Source: Procambarus clarkii
Lineage: Eukaryota > Arthropoda > Malacostraca > Decapoda > Cambaridae
NCBI RefSeq assembly: GCF_040958095.1
Contig: NC_091160.1
Coordinates: 41,685,678 to 41,749,677 of the forward strand
DNA: 64,000 nt
Direction of reading: 5' to 3'
The notes under the pieces were generated by a model that ran no database searches, was not told where the DNA came from, and saw only the letters and a program-made list of their open reading frames with translations. Shown piece after piece: positions 54,901-64,000 of this stretch (positions are counted from its first letter, which is position 1; each line of letters begins with the position of its first letter). The position numbers were made by a program, and so were the translations under genes.

Positions 54901-56434
54901 AACACAACCTCTCTTCATTACGTGGTATCAGTAGTAAATGTTGTCAGGGAATCTTTATGGGAGTACAGTATTGTTGGTGGAAAGCTGACAATGTTTGTGG
55001 ATCCTCAGTTACTCCACAAGTCACACGACTGGAACAAGACCAGATTGTTGACTGTGCTTGTGGGACTGGAGGCTTGGTGATGGGAGGAGGGTGGAAGGTG
55101 CTTGTTTGTGCAACAAATTACATTTATATACTTTTATTTATGTACTGTAATTAGATCTCTTCAGTCATCAAAAACTGCCAACTTTTAAAGCAGAGTAATG
55201 CTTTTCTTTCAGATAAAGAACAAAGTTTCTTGTACTATTTTTTCCCAAAATATTTGTTTTATACTATATTGTACAGTATTTTGTGAACTAATTTTGTTCT
55301 TTGCACCTTGCTCAGAGAATACAGCTAGATAATTACCACGAGTCCTGTAGCTAGTACAATCCCGTCTTCAACTCCCATACTTCGATGTGAAAAGGACGCA
55401 ATAAGTAGTTCATTCCAACCTGCAAAAAAAATTTAGTTAATCATAACACAAAAGATTATAAAAGGCAAAATATAATTTTAATTTTTTTTAAATTTGAAGT
55501 TGCAGTGCACAAAGTTCTGCATACAGTCATTGCAGTGAGACAGACATTACTGTGCTGTGTACCATGTTCACTTTCTCAGGTGGCATTTCTTAACCAGTTT
55601 TAATTAAAAGTAACTATTCTTATTAATTCTTCACCATCTTGGTATGGTGAAGAACAGCCTTCACAGCCTTCTTCACCACTATAATTCACCACCACCACTT
55701 CAACACTATATACAAAGCCCAAAACACTTTGCGTAATAGTGGCTTTAGGCATTGTATGTACTAGCTCTTATCTATAAATCTATCAATTTTTGTATAACCT
55801 CTTGTATGTATGTACTTTACATGAATAAACATTTATTTATTATTTATTTTATTACTATGCTTTAGTTATCAACTGCAGGGTTACCCCAGCTTGAGGTGTG
55901 CCAGGGATACACCACCCAGCTTTGTCAGCTAACATGCCACATACTCATTAACAAACAAATGATGAAAAGGAAATACACACACATTTAAGTATGCTATTTT
56001 TAATGAAAATAGTGAGATTTTACCAGAACTGAGTAATTAAAAAAAGTAACAGTATCAATTAAAAAGTAAGAGGCAGTGTCGTGTTGCTGGTTACAGCTTT
56101 TAAGAGGGTTTTCTATGATTACCTCAATCCAGCAGTAGAGTCCTTCATGAAGATATGGCAATGTGCTAAACTTGTACTTGCACGGACACTCAAGTAAGTT
56201 TTGCCAGGCTGTAACACCTTACAATGAGGAGTGCTAAGGTCGACAAATGTTAAGAAACTACTTGAAAGATGTCATCTGTTCTTAGCTACCACACTTTGCT
56301 TGTTACTCACCAGCCTTAAGTAAGACAACTTGGTCATCAACAGGAAGGTCTGTGAAGTGTGGGATGTGCTTGGCCCATTCTACCAGTTGGACTAAGTGTC
56401 TGTCTGCAGCCTGGCAAATGTTGGTTAAAGCATC
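48905..56434 (-). CDS. RXR: RXR/ultraspiracle ligand-binding domain, last 5 exons (partial gene)
   Basis: Retinoid X receptor, the heterodimer partner of the ecdysone receptor in arthropods. Exons in transcript order: 56311-56434, 55337-55419, 54014-54155, 51485-51669, 48905-48985. All introns are GT-AG on the minus strand and all phases agree. Encoded blocks: [20 protein letters not shown] and [14 protein letters not shown] (helices 3-5), [38 protein letters not shown] and [17 protein letters not shown], then [40 protein letters not shown] and [19 protein letters not shown] to the stop. No frame break. Junctions at KAG/W and NP/D agree with my recollection of vertebrate RXR genes. The zinc-finger DNA-binding and hinge exons are not seen between 56.4 and 64 kb, so they lie outside the window. 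In helix 12 the usual FLMEML core is YLMKML. Confidence 0.96.
48986..49825. other. RXR last intron, part; nothing recognised
   Basis: Non-coding. Confidence 0.5.
49826..50470. mobile_element. SINE-B fragment (+) next to a LINE fragment (-)
   Basis: 49826-49975: GGGTCCTGTAGTATAGTGGC head and CAAGTTCAATTACCAGGCAG. 49976-50065: GTATTCACCTAGTTGTGCTT and GAGCTCTGGTCTTTTGGCCC, as at 15487-15560. 50120-50470 reads as a worn LINE in antisense (TTCTCTTCTCTGGATGCTTT, CTATTAGCTTTATTCTGTAT). Confidence 0.55.
50471..51484. other. RXR intron; nothing recognised
   Basis: AT-rich, no repeat recognised. Confidence 0.5.
51485..51669 (-). CDS. RXR: RXR LBD exon: helices 9-11 (dimer interface)
   Basis: 185 nt after CACCTCACCCAG, donor AAG/GTACAA. 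Encodes [40 protein letters not shown] and [21 protein letters not shown]. Helix 10 [15 protein letters not shown] is the RXR heterodimer surface and is intact. Confidence 0.97.
51670..52620. other. RXR intron; nothing recognised
   Basis: AT-rich. T-rich tracts near 52485-52515. Confidence 0.5.
52627..52815 (+). mobile_element. Two tandem tRNA-like SINE heads
   Basis: GGGACCTCGCGGCTGAGTGG with GAGGATCGATCCCCAG, then about 100 bp on GACAGCTGAGTGAACAGCGC with CCGAATTCGATCCCCAG. Ser/Leu-like heads in direct tandem, distinct from SINE-A. Confidence 0.6.
52820..53290 (+). repeat. Second copy of the dispersed tandem-repeat element
   Basis: One diverged ~190-bp unit (TTTTGTTATGGTGAGCAAAA, ATATAACCTGTGTGTATAGT) plus the right flank shared with 14560-14890. 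Confidence 0.6.
53341..53560 (+). mobile_element. LINE reverse-transcriptase fragment
   Basis: [20 protein letters not shown] then [13 protein letters not shown], matching the thumb-side RT motif WG....L..l...Q..aiR.I......HT.PLF. Isolated. Confidence 0.55.
54014..54155 (-). CDS. RXR: RXR LBD exon: helices 7-8
   Basis: 142 nt after TTTATTTCAG, donor CAG/GTATGT. Encodes [40 protein letters not shown] and SIVLYNP. The cysteine of ELGCLR is conserved. Confidence 0.96.
54156..55336. other. RXR intron; nothing recognised
   Basis: Non-coding. Confidence 0.5.
55337..55419 (-). CDS. RXR: RXR LBD exon: helix 5 and beta turn
   Basis: 83 nt after TTTTTTTGCAG, donor GTG/GTAATT. Encodes [20 protein letters not shown] then VLATGLV. 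The conserved arginine in SFSHRS, which binds the retinoid carboxylate in vertebrates, is present. Confidence 0.96.
55705..55855 (+). mobile_element. L2-like LINE 3' end fragment in an RXR intron
   Basis: GCCCAAAACACTTTGCGTAA, TAGTGGCTTTAGGCATTGTA and TTGTATGTATGTACTTTACA with an AT-rich tail. Confidence 0.65.
56311..56434 (-). CDS. RXR: RXR LBD exon: helices 3-5
   Basis: 124 nt read on the minus strand after TCTCTCTTTAG; donor G/GTGAGT. Encodes [20 protein letters not shown], then [20 protein letters not shown] and AG, the nuclear-receptor signature region. It opens in phase 0, so the previous exon ends on a codon boundary. Confidence 0.96.
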
Positions 56435-57960
56435 CTAAAGAGAGAAAACACATTGGCATTAAATATGTGAAAGTAATAAGGGCAATAGTAATTTGTTTTG
56501 TGTATTTCCACCACATTGGAAGTGATACCATTGTCCAAGTTGTCCCATGCACTCTTATCTATCCAACATAAGCTCTCAATAGCATAAACAACAAATTCAT
56601 TTTGAAGAGTAACATGACTCAAGTTGAATGTAAAATATTTTAGACAATTATTCCTCCATGAGACGTATACATTACATTCCCAAGAATTTATTGTACCTGG
56701 AGTGGTAAATCAATACTAATTTTATGTAAAAGGTGAATTATAGTACAAGTTAGTCCATTTATAAGGCCAGGATTCATCAAACATTTACACATCCAGTACA
56801 AAACATGCACACCTTTCAACAATCATAGCAGCTTTGTTTACATGTATTAAATACATATTAGCTCTGAAGCACTATGAAGATGTTTATACAACAATAATCA
56901 TGGATTGTGATGTTTCAAAGTTTGTAAACTGTTTGTAAATTGTAAACTAAATGAACACAGTAACAATGATTGAGGAAAAATATACACGTTTTATAAGTGG
57001 ACGTGTAAATGTTTGACGTATCCTGGCCTTGGCAGACATCATTAATGCCTGGTAATAATAATGGGGAAAATTATTAAATCACTGATGCAGCTATCATTCC
57101 ACAAGTGACAGGTAATCTGAAGGTTGAGCAGAGTACAAGGCATGACAATGTAAATAAACACAAAGTTAAGAGACTTGTTTAAAACTGTCCAGCTAATATA
57201 ATGTTACAACCTGCATAATTGGCTGCAAAATTCTGCTGGATTGTACTGTACCTGAACCATCCTTGATATCAAAGGCTCTCCTAAATTCAAGCATGTATTG
57301 TTTGTGGGTTTGATTGCTGATATGGGTTCCTTAGTTTCATAAATAATGCATGCAAGGGCAAAGAAAATTTGCCTTTTACACATTATATTTTTAATTAATA
57401 TTTTAAACAGAGCATGCTGGGATTAGGGTGGACCAAAGTCATGAGCTTTTTGCCAACACAAACCAGCATTAAGGTGCTCAGTACTGTACCGGTACTGGAC
57501 CAACACAAACCAGCATTAAGGTGCTCAGTACTGTACCGGTACTGGACCTATTTTGTAAACTTGTCCTTATAACTTACTCCAATATTTAGCTTTTCTTATA
57601 GAAAATTTAACATATTGAAGGTTAATATGCAAACCTTACACACAAAATTTAAATGAAAAGTTTTCTATAAATTTTTGTTTATAATTTTTAAATTTGTATA
57701 ACATTTATGCAAACACTTGATTTGGAATGCGACCACCAGACGTCTCTGTGGAAAGTGGTCTTGTTTATTAAATTTAATGTGATGATTATAACAATAGGCA
57801 GTTCCTGAATAGACTTGCATAATAGTTGATATAACAACTTTGAGTTTGGGGAGATGGCTGCCATTAGTCCCTAGTGCGGTTCAAGATGCGAAGCTCCTGC
57901 TACTAAGATTGCACTTTAATTAATTTTGATAAATGGGTAAAAAGTTAACCAAAATTTTAG
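56435..57960. other. RXR intron upstream of the first visible LBD exon
   Basis: AT-rich; no RXR hinge or DNA-binding exon found on the minus strand. Contains an exact 47-bp tandem duplication (57453-57546). Confidence 0.5.
57453..57546. repeat. Exact 47-bp tandem duplication
   Basis: Two identical units starting CCAACACAAACCAGCATTAA and ending with the palindrome-rich GTACTGTACCGGTACTGGA. Perfect identity means a recent event or an assembly artefact. Confidence 0.95.
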
Positions 57961-58003
57961 AAACTTCTTGGGACTATCCTGTGGAGAGCTCCCTGAAGCT
58001 ATC

Positions 58004-58136
58004 CCACCTTGAGGTTACCTTGAGGTGCTTCCGGGGCTTAGCGTCCCCGCGGTCCGGTCGTCGACCAGGCCTCCTGGTTGCTGGATTGATCAACCAGGCT
58101 GTTGATCAGTCCGGCAACCAGGAGGCCTGGTCGACA
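58004..58136. mobile_element. LINE/SINE-A-type tail folded into a palindrome, inserted in the DIRS-like element
   Basis: Begins ACCTTGAGGTTACCTTGAGG and GGGGCTTAGCGTCCCCGCGG (the tail shared by SINE-A and the LINE at 19244), then two 35-bp arms at 58060-58094 and 58101-58135 that are reverse complements with two mismatches around a 6-nt loop. Confidence 0.8.
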
Positions 58137-61100
58137 ATATAGTGCTGTTCTATTTTGGGTCATCAGTCAGAGTTCTTGTTGCCTACCAGGGACCATGATC
58201 CAGAACCTGGCCCCCACAGAGAGGTGCAGGGAGCAATGGCCTATGAACACTTTACATTTGAAGTACAGTACAGTATATCATACTTGCCATCAACCAGGGA
58301 AGGGACCCAGAAAGGTAGGCAAAACAAAACAGACAACTGTCTGGTTGAAAAATGTGACCTACGTCCTCCAAAGAGCAAAAGAATTTTCCCCATAAAGAAA
58401 ACAAACAAGCAACACTTCGCTCAACTAGCCCCCCCGCTCCTATGCACCACAGGGGGAGGGGAAGCCAGCAACCCACCCTCCAGGTCTTGATCGGTGGTGC
58501 TGCTGGCAGTCAGACATCACCCCAGGCCTCAATTTCCTGTCCTGTGATTTTTGCCTTACACAGCTGTTCCTGCACTTGTGGTGTGCTGGCCTGGAGTTCC
58601 TGGTACCAGAGCTGCATACATTTAGGGACACCTTCCCTAGGTGCTCCGTGAGTGCTGTCCTTGCGTGGTCAGGGTTATATTCCCTGGGGCATTAGGGAAA
58701 TACTTCCCTTTAGAAGACTTCCTCACTTGTGGTAGTTCTCACCCTTGGTGCCAGTCTGGGGTCTTGGGCTTTCTGCCTTGACCCACGTAGAGGGGCGTTT
58801 ATCGGCTGGTGGGGTGCACTGTACTGTGCGGGCGCAGCCTGCTTCAGCTATCATACAGTAGCCAATGTTTCTCTCTGACTGCTTGTTGGCTGTTGTGGGG
58901 TTTCAGGGGCTTTTCCCCACAACAGCCATTTTTTTTCCTGGTTCACAGAGGAGTCCTGCCTAGCTCCTCATTAGGCTATGCCTAGGGTGTGGTGGTGGTC
59001 CTTCTCCTGTTGCCCCCAAAGCTTTACTATGGCTGCTTGCGGTTGGTTTGCATGCATCGACAGGGTTTACTGGCTTAGCTGGCCCCAGTGCCAGGCTTCC
59101 TGTAGGGTTCATTCACACTACAGGTCCTGGGAAACCCATGGGCTCGGTCATACCATGAATACGTCTTCCGAGCCCACTCTCACCTTGTGCGAATTTGAAA
59201 GTTGTCTGTCGCCCCTGCCTCAGGGTGGTGATCATTCATACTGCCTCCGCCATGCTGCTTGTTGGGTCGGGGACAACTACAGCCCGAAGTCTTGTGGGAC
59301 TTGTTCCCCGCTTGTGCTCCAATTTCCTCATCCATTGTTTGATGATCTATGAAATCAGGCAGCTGCTACATTGCACGAACGGTTCTCTCTCTCTTGCAAC
59401 GGGCCAGGTTGGTTGCTCGTTTGGATGCCCCACTTGGTAGCGTTGGTCACTTCAGCCTTCGTTTAGTCCGTGCCTCCTCCTAACTTCCCAGATGGGTGTG
59501 GATTGCCCTGTCACCTGCTTCCGGGTTTCGGAGTCAGGTCAGGTTTTAGCTTGGGGCGAGGCTCGGGTGGCTTAGGGGGATGCCCCTTCTGATACAGACG
59601 CGGAGATGGTTGAGCCCCCTCTTCCCTGCCAAGGCTTCTGAGTTGACCTAGCAGACTTTGAAGCCTTTCCCCTGGACTCTGCCTTTCCTTCTGGGGTGGT
59701 GGGTGTGGATGGAGGACTCTGCCCTGGGACCTTCGTCGGTGGTTTCCGGGACTCGGGGGCGAGTCAGAGTGGTGCTCTTGGGTTCCACTTGACTCCGCTT
59801 GGGTGCTTGTGCCCTCTGCACAGGGGCTGCTTCTGCAGGGGAGGGGGGTTTTTGTACCCTCCTTCCCTTTGAGTTTGAGTTGGGTGGGATCCCCCCCCCC
59901 CCCAAAGTTTGTTTCCTGGTGCCTTTAGGTTCCGTGGATTCATCTTTCCAGAGGTTTTCTTCATCTTGGATTTTTTCTGCAGAGGTTTTGGAGGCCCTCG
60001 GTGCTTACCTCCTGTGGGACCCGGTTTACGCCTTGGTGGTAGATCCGGCTTTCTTTGCGTTCGGCTCTTCTTTCCAGTACAGTATTGGGCACGTTACAAA
60101 GTTCTGGAGTCTTTCTGGCTGGCAGACTACTTCTCTTATGGGTTTGGCGTAGCTTTTGTCATACCCCGTGCGCTTGAGTGGCGGGGGGTTTACGTGGTGT
60201 TGCAGGTGTTCTTGAAGGGGCTCTCTGGAGTTTCTCAATGAGCCTCTTTGCTCCTGTGCTTCCTTGTGATGTCGGTCTGGTGCAGCTGCATGCTCAGGTC
60301 CCCTCTCCTTTGGCTGCTTTGGTGGCGGATGACTTTTGGACTTGTAGTCATTTGGCCTTGTCTTGCGTTTTAGTCTTCTGGAGCTGTCTTCAGAATGGCT
60401 TTCAGCAGATGCAGGAGCGCAAGGTGGGGGCCCTCGGCTGCTTCTGCATTACTGAAGCTGTTTGCATCAATCCTTCGGGAAGCGGTTTCCATGTTTTTCA
60501 CCTCCCGTCTCGCATGTCGGCAGGCTGTGCTAAGCCCTCTCGTTCGACTCGGCTCGGGCCCTGGCTCTTCAGTCTTTGCCATTTTATTCTTTTTTGTTCC
60601 CAGAGGACTGTGTTGTCTCGTTTTTTGTCGGTTGCTTTAGCTTTCTGATTTGTTGATTCACGGGGGTGGGGGGAGGGGGTTGTTCTGGGCACTCTCGGAA
60701 GGGTTGGGCCACACCTCAGGCTTCATGAGGTTGGGATAGGCCTGTGGTGCTAGTTTGAGTCAGTGGTGTCCCTGGTATTGTCTTTCTCATCGGCACAGTG
60801 TTCGCTCTGCACAGAATTCATGCTCTCGGGGTTCATGTCGGCTCTTTCACGGGTCGCTCCGTTGACGGTGTAATGGGGGAAGGATGTCTCTCTTTGCTCA
60901 TGCTTGATCCTACAATTTGTGGGCTTTCCTGGTCATTTTTTGTGGCCTTTATTGGCGTTGGGTAGACCTTCCTCCCTTTGGGAAGGTTAGATCTGTGGGA
61001 ACAGGGCTCTTTCCCGTCCATCAGTCGGGTCATCTCACAGTGGGCTCGCTTGGGATTGGTAGACACGACTTCGTTGCTCAGGTGGGTTTCCCGCCTGTTT

Positions 61101-61734
61101 CCAGTTCCAAACTGGGACTGTGCGGATCTCCGGTACATTCTGGACTTGTCTGCACTGGTTGCTTCCTTCCCCTTCTTTTCGAGTGCCTCCGTTGTCCCAG
61201 GTTCAGCTCGTTCTAGATCCGGGTGTTTGGATGGTTTCCTTGGACCTCAGGAACGCATATTGGCATGTCCCTATCCTTCCAGGGTTCCAGGATTGGTTAG
61301 GTTAGGTCTCCCTTATGGGCTGAATCTGGCACCTCACGTTTTACGAGCTTGACTCAAGTCATGGTGTTCCGTCTATGCCTGCTGGGTTTTCGAGTCTTGG
61401 CCTACCTCAACAACTGGTGTGGGCTTCCAGTCGATCTGCTTGTCTGCTAGCCAGGGATCTGGCTCTTTACGAACTCACCGTGTTCGGGTTCAGGTTCCTG
61501 GTGTACTAGCAGAAGTCCCAGTTGGTTCCATCCTGGGTTCGGCCTTGGCTGGGCCTTGTGTGGGATTCTCGGACTGCATTCCTTTCTCTCCCTCCCACGG
61601 CCTTACTCTAGCTGGAGTCCCACCTTCGCCTGTTTTTGAGGGGAGTCCTGAGTCACTTGACGGTTGCTCGAGCAGCTGTGCAGGAGCCTGTATACCTAGA
61701 GAGGGTTTCAAGAGTTCTACTCACCAAGCTTGGC

Positions 61735-62455
61735 ATAAGGCCAGGCTCGACTCGTGATAACTTGGTCCAACAGGCTGTTGCTTGGAACGCCCACAGGCCC
61801 ACATATCGACAACAGCCTGTCTGGTCAGGCACTTCTTGCAAAAACCTGTCCGAGTGCCTCTTGAATGCATACACCTTCGTACCGGCATTATTTCTAATGC
61901 TTGCTGGGAGAGAGTTAAACAGCAGTGGACCCCTGTTGTTAAGATAGTACTCACTGATTGTGCCTTATGCACCTCTACAACTCATTGGTTCTATTCTGCA
62001 TTTCCATCCGTATATTTTGCTCCAGCATGTTGTTGGAGCAAAATCTACTGTGCAAATTTGGGACCTGGCCCTCCAGTATCTTCCATGTATATAGTATTTG
62101 ACACCTTTCTTGTCTCTTTTCCAGAGAGACCATTTTGAGACCTTTGAGACTGTCCCAATAATTCAGATGTTTAATCGTTTATATGGTCTCTGTATTCCCT
62201 CTAATTCAGAGATCTCTGCTGCTCTGAAAGTTAAAGTGAGTACCGAGCAATACTCAAGATAGGACAACACCAGTGATTTAAATAGTGTTAGCATTGCTGT
62301 GGGGTCCCTGGATTTGAACGTTCCCATAACCCATCCTATCATTTCCCTGGCCGCCACTATATTTGCTCGGTTATGTTCACTAAATGTCGGGTCGTCAGAT
62401 ATCATAATTCCCAAATTTGTACTTTGCTCTTCTGATTTATCCACTACAGAGGCTG
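61735..62455 (-). mobile_element. LINE fragment nested in the DIRS-like fossil
   Basis: The minus strand encodes DLGIMISDDPTFSEHNRA-like sequence, VAAREMIGWVMGTFKSRDPT, LFKSLVLSYLEYCSVL and EISELEGIQR: the classic non-LTR RT C-terminal block, continuing toward 61870 with FKRHSDRFLQEVPDQTG. It was inserted antisense into the DIRS-like element. Confidence 0.8.
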
Positions 62456-64000
62456 TTCTGATATCTTTGGGGCAGCATCTTTTGCCGCTCTCACGATTGT
62501 TGGGTTCGTCCCCTCCCCCCAGTGTCTTTGTGCCGGTTGCTGCATCACCGACTTCCTATTCAGGTTTTCAGGGTTTGGTGCTGTGGCGCCTTCCTCTTCC
62601 CTTGCTGAATGTGTTCACAGCCGCCTTGTCTGTCGGTTGGGGATTTGTGACCAGTGCTCACCAGTCTTGCCAGGAATGTTGGCAGCTGTCCTTTCGCCGG
62701 GCTCACAGCATAGTGCGGGAGTTTGCGGCTGTGTGGCAGGTGTTGAGGCAGATTTGGTTTCTCGGGGCTCCGACACCATTCGGACTGCTTCCCCATAGTT
62801 CAGCGTCTCGACTGGCAGGGTTTCTTTGGAGCTCGTCGCTACATGTAGCTCGTCTGCTGAGTTCACAGGGTTTAGCTCTCCGTGCCGTTCACATTTGAGA
62901 AGTGTCAAACGTCCTGGCAGGTGGCCTGTCTCGCTTCATTCCTCTTTCCATGGAGTGGACGGTCGAGGCCGCTTCTTTCCTTTGGCTTTGCCGGATGTAT
63001 GGGCACCCGGAGGTGGACTTCTTCACGTCAGCGTGGTCTCGGCGTCTCCCGTTGAACATGACGTCATTCCCCAACGGCAGGACTGGACACTGTGGGGATT
63101 CCTGTAACTTTTTTCCCCAAGTCCTGCTGTTGCTCCAAGTTCTTGCTCGGCTGGAATCCTATCGGGTGAGAGTTCTTCTCCTGGCCCCATGGTGTCCAGC
63201 CCAGCCTTGGTTTCAGGCACTGCTTGCTTGGTGTCCAAACCCAGGCATTTTTCCGTGGCTCCGCCGGGCTGGTGGGGCTGGTGAGGTTCCTTGCCGGTTC
63301 GCTCTTCTCCTCCTCTGTAATACGCGTCTGGTATTTCTGATGCGGGTGTATCGCCATTTGTATAGTGATCAGGTGGCTTCTTTGATGGTGTCCCACCTGC
63401 AGTCTTCTTCTCAGTGACAGTACGAAGTTTCTTGGCGGGCTTTCCGCCATTTTCTTTCCCTTCATCGGGTTTAGTCAATGTCAGACGGAGTTGTATGTCA
63501 TTTCTCTCTTGACTTTTCTTGGAGTGGCATATCATGCTGAATACTGTCGCTTCTTATCATGTGATGTTGGTGGAGCCCCTGCAACTAGAGTTTGGGGTGG
63601 ATGTCACTGGCCCTCCATTCTGCAATCTTTCTTATACATTTTTTCACCTCCAGCCTGTTCATGCACCTGACCTTCTTGATCCTTGGACCGAGTTCTTTCC
63701 TTAATTTCTTCTCAATTTGTAGTGGCCCCTTTGGTTCATGATTGGTCCTGGGAGTCATTTTGTTCGTTTGCAACCTTCTTCTTTTCTGGTGAAGAATGAG
63801 ATGGCGGGCTTCGAGAGGGGTCCATTGGTTGTAGATGCTTGGTTGGTTAGGCCAGGAGTGCATCGCATGTTGTCTGGTGGCTGCTGTACGCAACTACTGT
63901 ACCTGCGGGCCACCAGTTCTGTGTCGGTGGACACGCTTTGGGTTGATGTAGTTTCCCTGGTTCTCCTGTTCCAAGGCTTGTGTGTCTCAGGTTGTCCACA

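Larger units (their letters stand above)
57965..64000 (+). mobile_element. DIRS-like tyrosine-recombinase retroelement, longest fossil copy, runs off the window
   Basis: Left terminal repeat near 57965, leader about 58140-58980, gag-like and early internal region about 58980-60650, reverse transcriptase about 61040-61700 (motif VSLDLRNAYWHVPI), RNase H-like and adjoining region about 62460-63260 (motif HPEVDFFTSAW), and the start of the tyrosine-recombinase part from about 63430 to the window end. Two insertions interrupt it: a LINE-derived palindrome at 58004-58136 and a LINE fragment at about 61735-62455. Broken in many places (roughly ten or more). An old copy; the right terminal repeat is outside the window. 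Confidence 0.8.

Noticed and set aside
56435-64000. RXR DNA-binding zinc-finger exons
   Set aside because: Searched the minus strand by eye for the CEGCKGFFKR-type block and found none; only repeats are present.

Overview
The window is eukaryotic, AT-rich and repeat-dense, with three intron-containing host genes in long non-coding DNA. It reads as a decapod crustacean, possibly a crayfish. The reasons are an RXR (the ecdysone-receptor partner) with an arthropod-like ligand-binding domain, TTAGG-type (arthropod telomere) repeats, and a dense load of tRNA-derived SINEs, L2-like LINEs and DIRS-like retroelements of the kind I associate with decapods. The species is an inference, not something the sequence states.

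Layout. 0-7.4 kb is repeats: two L2-like LINE copies, SINE fragments, and an 825-bp tandem array of hairpin-rich units inserted into a LINE with a 10-bp target-site duplication. 7.48-25.4 kb (+) is PBK/TOPK, a mitotic MAPKK-like kinase, complete in seven coding exons. Its introns hold a telomere-repeat MITE, SINEs, four DIRS-like fossils and a 42 x 23-bp minisatellite made of copies of the exon-5 splice donor. 26.1-27.1 kb is a TTAA-flanked MITE. 30.2-37.95 kb (+) is RIDA, the reactive-imine deaminase, complete in five exons (136 aa). 38.4-41.1 kb (-) is a decayed LINE. 41.4-44.3 kb holds the second telomere-repeat MITE, a SINE and a DIRS-like fragment. 48.9-56.4 kb (-) is the 3' half of RXR: five exons covering most of the ligand-binding domain to the stop; the DNA-binding exons lie beyond the window. 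58-64 kb (+) is the longest DIRS-like fossil, interrupted by a LINE fragment and running off the right edge.

The three host genes do not form a pathway (mitotic kinase, metabolite repair, nuclear receptor). The most unusual items are the splice-donor minisatellite starting exactly at the PBK exon-5 boundary, the hairpin-string array that moved as a unit, the MITE carrying head-to-head telomeric pentamers, and the inverted SINE pair in RIDA intron 4. PBK exon 1 also carries one extra base relative to the family reading frame.
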